A DNA stretch of 59,823 nucleotides, from assembly GCF_001591385.1 (NCBI RefSeq), contig NZ_BCUU01000023.1, forward strand, positions 1 through 59,823, given 5' to 3'. Below are positions 57,417-59,823 of the stretch, in pieces. Under the pieces are notes generated by a model, which saw only the letters and a list, made by a program, of their open reading frames with translations, had not been told where the DNA came from and did no database searches. The translations under genes and the position numbers were made by a program. The DNA comes from Variovorax soli NBRC 106424. Its GTDB lineage: Bacteria > Pseudomonadota > Gammaproteobacteria > Burkholderiales > Burkholderiaceae_C. Position 1 is the first letter of the stretch, and each line of letters begins with the position of its first letter.

Positions 57417-58187
57417 TCAGCGGCTCCTGGCTGCGGCGTCCAGGCGCTTTTGCATGGCCGCGGCGCGCGCGGCCGAGGGCGGGTGCGAGCTCAGCAGCGA
57501 CACGCCCTGCGGACCGCTTTGCGCAGCCAGCTTCTGGAAGCCGGTGACCAGGCCCTTGCGCTCCAGCTTGCGCTCGGTGAGCAGGTCGAAGGCGTAGTTG
57601 TCGGCGGCGCTTTCCTGCGCCTGCGAGAACTGGGCGTTGACGAACTTCTCGGCCAGGTCGCCGGCCTGCGACTGCGACAGCATGCCCACCACGCCGCCGG
57701 CAGCACTGGCCGCGGTGCGCACCGCCGAGGCGCCGTAGGCCGCCTGCATCTGCGACTTGGAGTGGCCCAGCGCCACATGGCCGATCTCATGGCCGATCAC
57801 GCCGCGCAGCTCGTCGTCGTTCATCAGGTCCATCAGGCCGCTGTAGACGCGGATGCAGCCGTTGGCCATGGCCCAGGCATTGGCCTCCTGCGTGATGTAG
57901 ACCTTGTAGTTGGCCGGCTTGCCGCCGATGCTGTCGGGCATGGCGCGCACCAACTGCGCCAGCCGCGCCGCATAGGCGCTGCCGGCCGGGGCGAGCTTGT
58001 TCTTCTGGTCCATGGCGGCACACGACTGGTCGGACATGGCGAGGATGTCGCCGTCGGACAAGGCCAGCGCCTTGGCGGCGGTGCCGCCGGCATTCATCAG
58101 GCCGCTCGTGTCGACGGCCTGCATCGTTTCGCAGCCGGCCAGCGCCAGCAAGGCCGCGCACGCGGCGGCAACGGAAAGAAAACGCAC
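57417..58187 (-). CDS. M48-family lipoprotein metallopeptidase
   Basis: A 256-residue protein. GTG at 58187 is chosen because it gives a signal with lipobox LAGC (CETMQ after cleavage) and follows GGGAG. The zinc motif is GHEIGHVALGHS, and the third ligand Glu lies in QESAADNYAFDLLTE. M48 lipoproteins such as LoiP and BepA degrade misfolded outer-membrane proteins. The internal TAASAAGGVVGMLSQSQAGD stretch is a weak hydrophobic segment. It follows the FAH gene by 139 bases. Confidence 0.92.
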   Translation of the reverse strand: MRFLSVAAACAALLALAGCETMQAVDTSGLMNAGGTAAKALALSDGDILAMSDQSCAAMDQKNKLAPAGSAYAARLAQLVRAMPDSIGGKPANYKVYITQEANAWAMANGCIRVYSGLMDLMNDDELRGVIGHEIGHVALGHSKSQMQAAYGASAVRTAASAAGGVVGMLSQSQAGDLAEKFVNAQFSQAQESAADNYAFDLLTERKLERKGLVTGFQKLAAQSGPQGVSLLSSHPPSAARAAAMQKRLDAAARSR

Positions 58188-58252
58188 TTGGAACTCCCTG
58201 ATCGATCTGACTGAAAAGCCCGCGCTGCATGTCGGCGCGGCACTGTCATGGA

Positions 58253-58269
58253 CCGTCGCTCGGCGACGG
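58253..58269 (-). terminator. Hairpin downstream of the FAH-type gene
   Basis: CCGTCGC-TCG-GCGACGG, a perfect 7-bp stem with a 3-base loop, 58 bases after the FAH stop on the minus strand. A second palindrome (GCCGCCGGCGGC at 58301-58312) lies between. Neither has a T tract, so termination is uncertain. Confidence 0.35.
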
Positions 58270-58326
58270 CCCCGGCAATCATAGAAGCTGCAACCTGCCG
58301 CCGGCGGCAACAAGTTGGCACTGCGC

Positions 58327-59454
58327 TCAGCTGTCTTGCGAGGCGGTGTCGGAATTGGCGTCGGAGCCGGTGCCGGTCTCGGACTCGGTGCCGGCATCCA
58401 CCGCCGGCGCTGGCGCGTCCTGCGCCGCCGCCGATCGGGCACGGGTGCCCGGCGCCACCACTTCCTGGTCGATGGCACCGAACAGCGAGCGGCCATCCAG
58501 CCCCTTCATCTCGATGCGGATGGTGTCGCCGAACTTCATGAACTCGGTGCTGGGTGCGCCGTCCTGGATGGTCTCGATGCAGCGCTTTTCGGCAATGCAG
58601 CTGTAGCCCTTGGGCCACTCCATGCGGCCGTCCTTGCGCTCCACGCCCCTGTTGCTGACGGTGCCGCTGCCCACGATGCTGCCCGCGCGCACATTGCGCG
58701 TCTTGGCGATGTGGGCGATCAGCTCGCCGAAGTGGAAGGTCATCTCGGGCCCCGCGTCGCACATGCCGACCTTGCGGCCGTTCCAGGTGCTCTGCAGCGC
58801 CAGGTGCACGCGGCCGCCCTGCCAGGCCTCGCCGATCTCGTCCAGCGTCACCGCCACGGGGCTGAAGGCGGTGGCCGGCTTGCTCTGGAAGAAGCCGAAT
58901 CCCTTGGCCAGCTCGGCCGGAATCAGGTTGCGCAGCGACACGTCGTTGGCCAGCATCACCAGGCGGATGCCGTCCAGCGCCTGCTCGGCGGTGGCGCCCA
59001 TCTTCACGTCGCCGGTGATGACGGCGATCTCGGCCTCGAAGTCGATGCCCATGGCTTCGCTGGGCACCACGACCGGATCACAAGGGCCAATGAAGTCATC
59101 GCTGCCACCTTGGTACATGAGCGGGTCGGTGTAGAAGCTCTGCGGGACCTCGGCGTTGCGCGCCTTGCGCACCAGCTCCACATGGTTGATGTAGGCCGAG
59201 CCGTCCGCCCACTGGTAGGCGCGCGGCAGCGGCGCCATGCACTGCTGCGGATCGAAGGGAAAGGCATGGCGCGCGCGGCCCTGGTTGAGCGCGGCGTACA
59301 GGTCCTGCAGCTGCGGGCTCAGGAAGCTCCAGTCGTCCAGCACCTGCTGCAGGCGCGAGGCAATGCCGGTGGCGTAGTGGGCGAGCGAAAGGTCGCGCGA
59401 AACGACGACCAGCTGGCCGTCGCGCGAGCCGTCCTTGTAGGTGGCGAGTTTCAT
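58327..59454 (-). CDS. Fumarylacetoacetate hydrolase (FAH) family protein
   Basis: A 375-residue protein. The FAH fold begins with the N-terminal MKLATYKDGSRDGQLVVVSR. The metal-binding catalytic segment is GIDFEAEIAVITGD (Glu ligands) and LANDVSLRNLIPAE (Asp). SKPATAFSPVAVT and SIVGSGTVSNRGVE are typical. FAH proteins hydrolyse C-C bonds of fumarylpyruvate/acylpyruvate-type ring-cleavage products, which fits the nearby monooxygenase. An odd acidic, Ser/Thr/Asp-rich tail of about 45 residues (AVDAGTESETGTGSDANSDT) extends the C-terminus and is likely disordered. Confidence 0.9.
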   Translation of the reverse strand: MKLATYKDGSRDGQLVVVSRDLSLAHYATGIASRLQQVLDDWSFLSPQLQDLYAALNQGRARHAFPFDPQQCMAPLPRAYQWADGSAYINHVELVRKARNAEVPQSFYTDPLMYQGGSDDFIGPCDPVVVPSEAMGIDFEAEIAVITGDVKMGATAEQALDGIRLVMLANDVSLRNLIPAELAKGFGFFQSKPATAFSPVAVTLDEIGEAWQGGRVHLALQSTWNGRKVGMCDAGPEMTFHFGELIAHIAKTRNVRAGSIVGSGTVSNRGVERKDGRMEWPKGYSCIAEKRCIETIQDGAPSTEFMKFGDTIRIEMKGLDGRSLFGAIDQEVVAPGTRARSAAAQDAPAPAVDAGTESETGTGSDANSDTASQDS

Positions 59455-59577
59455 GATGCGAATGCAGGGCTGCCGCGGGCGGCAGGACTAAACTGGAACG
59501 AACGCTCGGCAGTGTACCGAGCCGAACCATCCGGCCCCGGGCGCTTCCAACCCGGATTGCCCGCGCCCGTACCCCGC

Positions 59578-59823
59578 ATGAGCAGCCTTCGCGACACTAT
59601 CGCCCCCGATGCCTCCAGCTGGCGCCAGATCACGCTGGTGACGGTGCTGGTCGTGCTGGTGCATGCGGTATTGCTCGCGGCCTTGCCGCAATGGGGTGCC
59701 AGTGACGCGCCGCTGCCGCTGGCGCAGCGCTTCGTCACCCGCACCATCGTGCTGGCGCCACCCACGCCACCCGCCCCGCAGGCATCGCCTGCCGCCGAAC
59801 CCGCGGCGCCGAAGCCCAAGGCC
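59578..59823 (+). CDS. DUF3108-like protein, 3' partial
   Basis: The first 82 codons of a gene that runs off the window: MSSLRDTIAPDASSWRQITL, then a TVLVVLVHAVLLAALP membrane anchor, a short linker and a Pro/Ala-rich stretch (APPTPPAPQASPAAEPAAPK). The TonB-like N-terminus with a single anchor and proline-rich arm is usual for DUF3108 domain proteins in this group. It is divergent from the FAH gene. Domain identity cannot be confirmed without the rest. Confidence 0.55.
   Translation, partial: MSSLRDTIAPDASSWRQITLVTVLVVLVHAVLLAALPQWGASDAPLPLAQRFVTRTIVLAPPTPPAPQASPAAEPAAPKPKA

Overview
The window is high-GC bacterial DNA from a betaproteobacterium, most likely a Variovorax-like member of the Comamonadaceae. 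The basis is the family mix: three orphan Bug-type solute-binding proteins, PhaM, DUF1840, a PQQ alcohol dehydrogenase, and the gene sets recG-oxyR-dps-ubiA and spc/alpha ribosomal operon. The genus is an inference from gene content; there is no 16S gene here.

Layout. 1-3165: end of a methyltransferase gene, a TfoX-N protein and an EF-G-like GTPase. 3392-5297: a visibly less GC-rich accessory island with a PAAR-domain aspzincin metallopeptidase (predicted type VI secretion effector) and two paralogous exported proteins that are candidate immunity factors. 5507-10804: a Bug protein, then a xylose-type ABC transporter operon (xylF-xylH-xylG) with a ROK regulator and a XylR-like operator. 10866-11911: an excisionase-type antitoxin with a frameshifted PIN toxin. 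12153-19342: a PQQ alcohol dehydrogenase, a divergent AcoR-like regulator that lacks the AAA+ domain, E1 alpha/beta of a 2-oxoacid or acetoin dehydrogenase without E2, a MarR regulator and a second Bug protein. 19497-22863: DUF1840, a cyclopropane synthase homologue and an aryl-CoA ligase.

22955-31900 is the spc/alpha ribosomal operon on the minus strand, from rplN to rplQ, including secY, rpmJ and rpoA. It is followed by an initiator tRNA-fMet and a terminator. The rpsK-rpsD and rpsD-rpoA gaps hold terminator-like hairpins. rplN is the first gene, and proC diverges from it. 33133-40223: ubiA, dps, oxyR, recG (minus) and queA-tgt (plus). 40220-45189: a zinc-ribbon membrane protein, a tiny membrane ORF, and a lipid-themed set (PAP2 phosphatase, MFS-acyltransferase fusion, CREST-type membrane hydrolase). 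45331-48157: an HTH regulator, a FIST sensor protein and PhaM. 48227-51937: a probable copper-acquisition operon (DUF2946, TonB receptor, YcnI-PCuAC fusion). 52006-59454: a VOC protein, a MORN-like exported protein, and an aromatic-catabolism neighbourhood (Bug protein, DUF2783, FAD monooxygenase, LuxR regulator, FAH-type hydrolase) with an M48 lipoprotein protease. The last 246 bases begin a DUF3108-like gene that runs off the end.

No IS element, CRISPR array, rRNA operon or phage module was seen. Most long opposite-strand ORFs are codon shadows of the high-GC genes.
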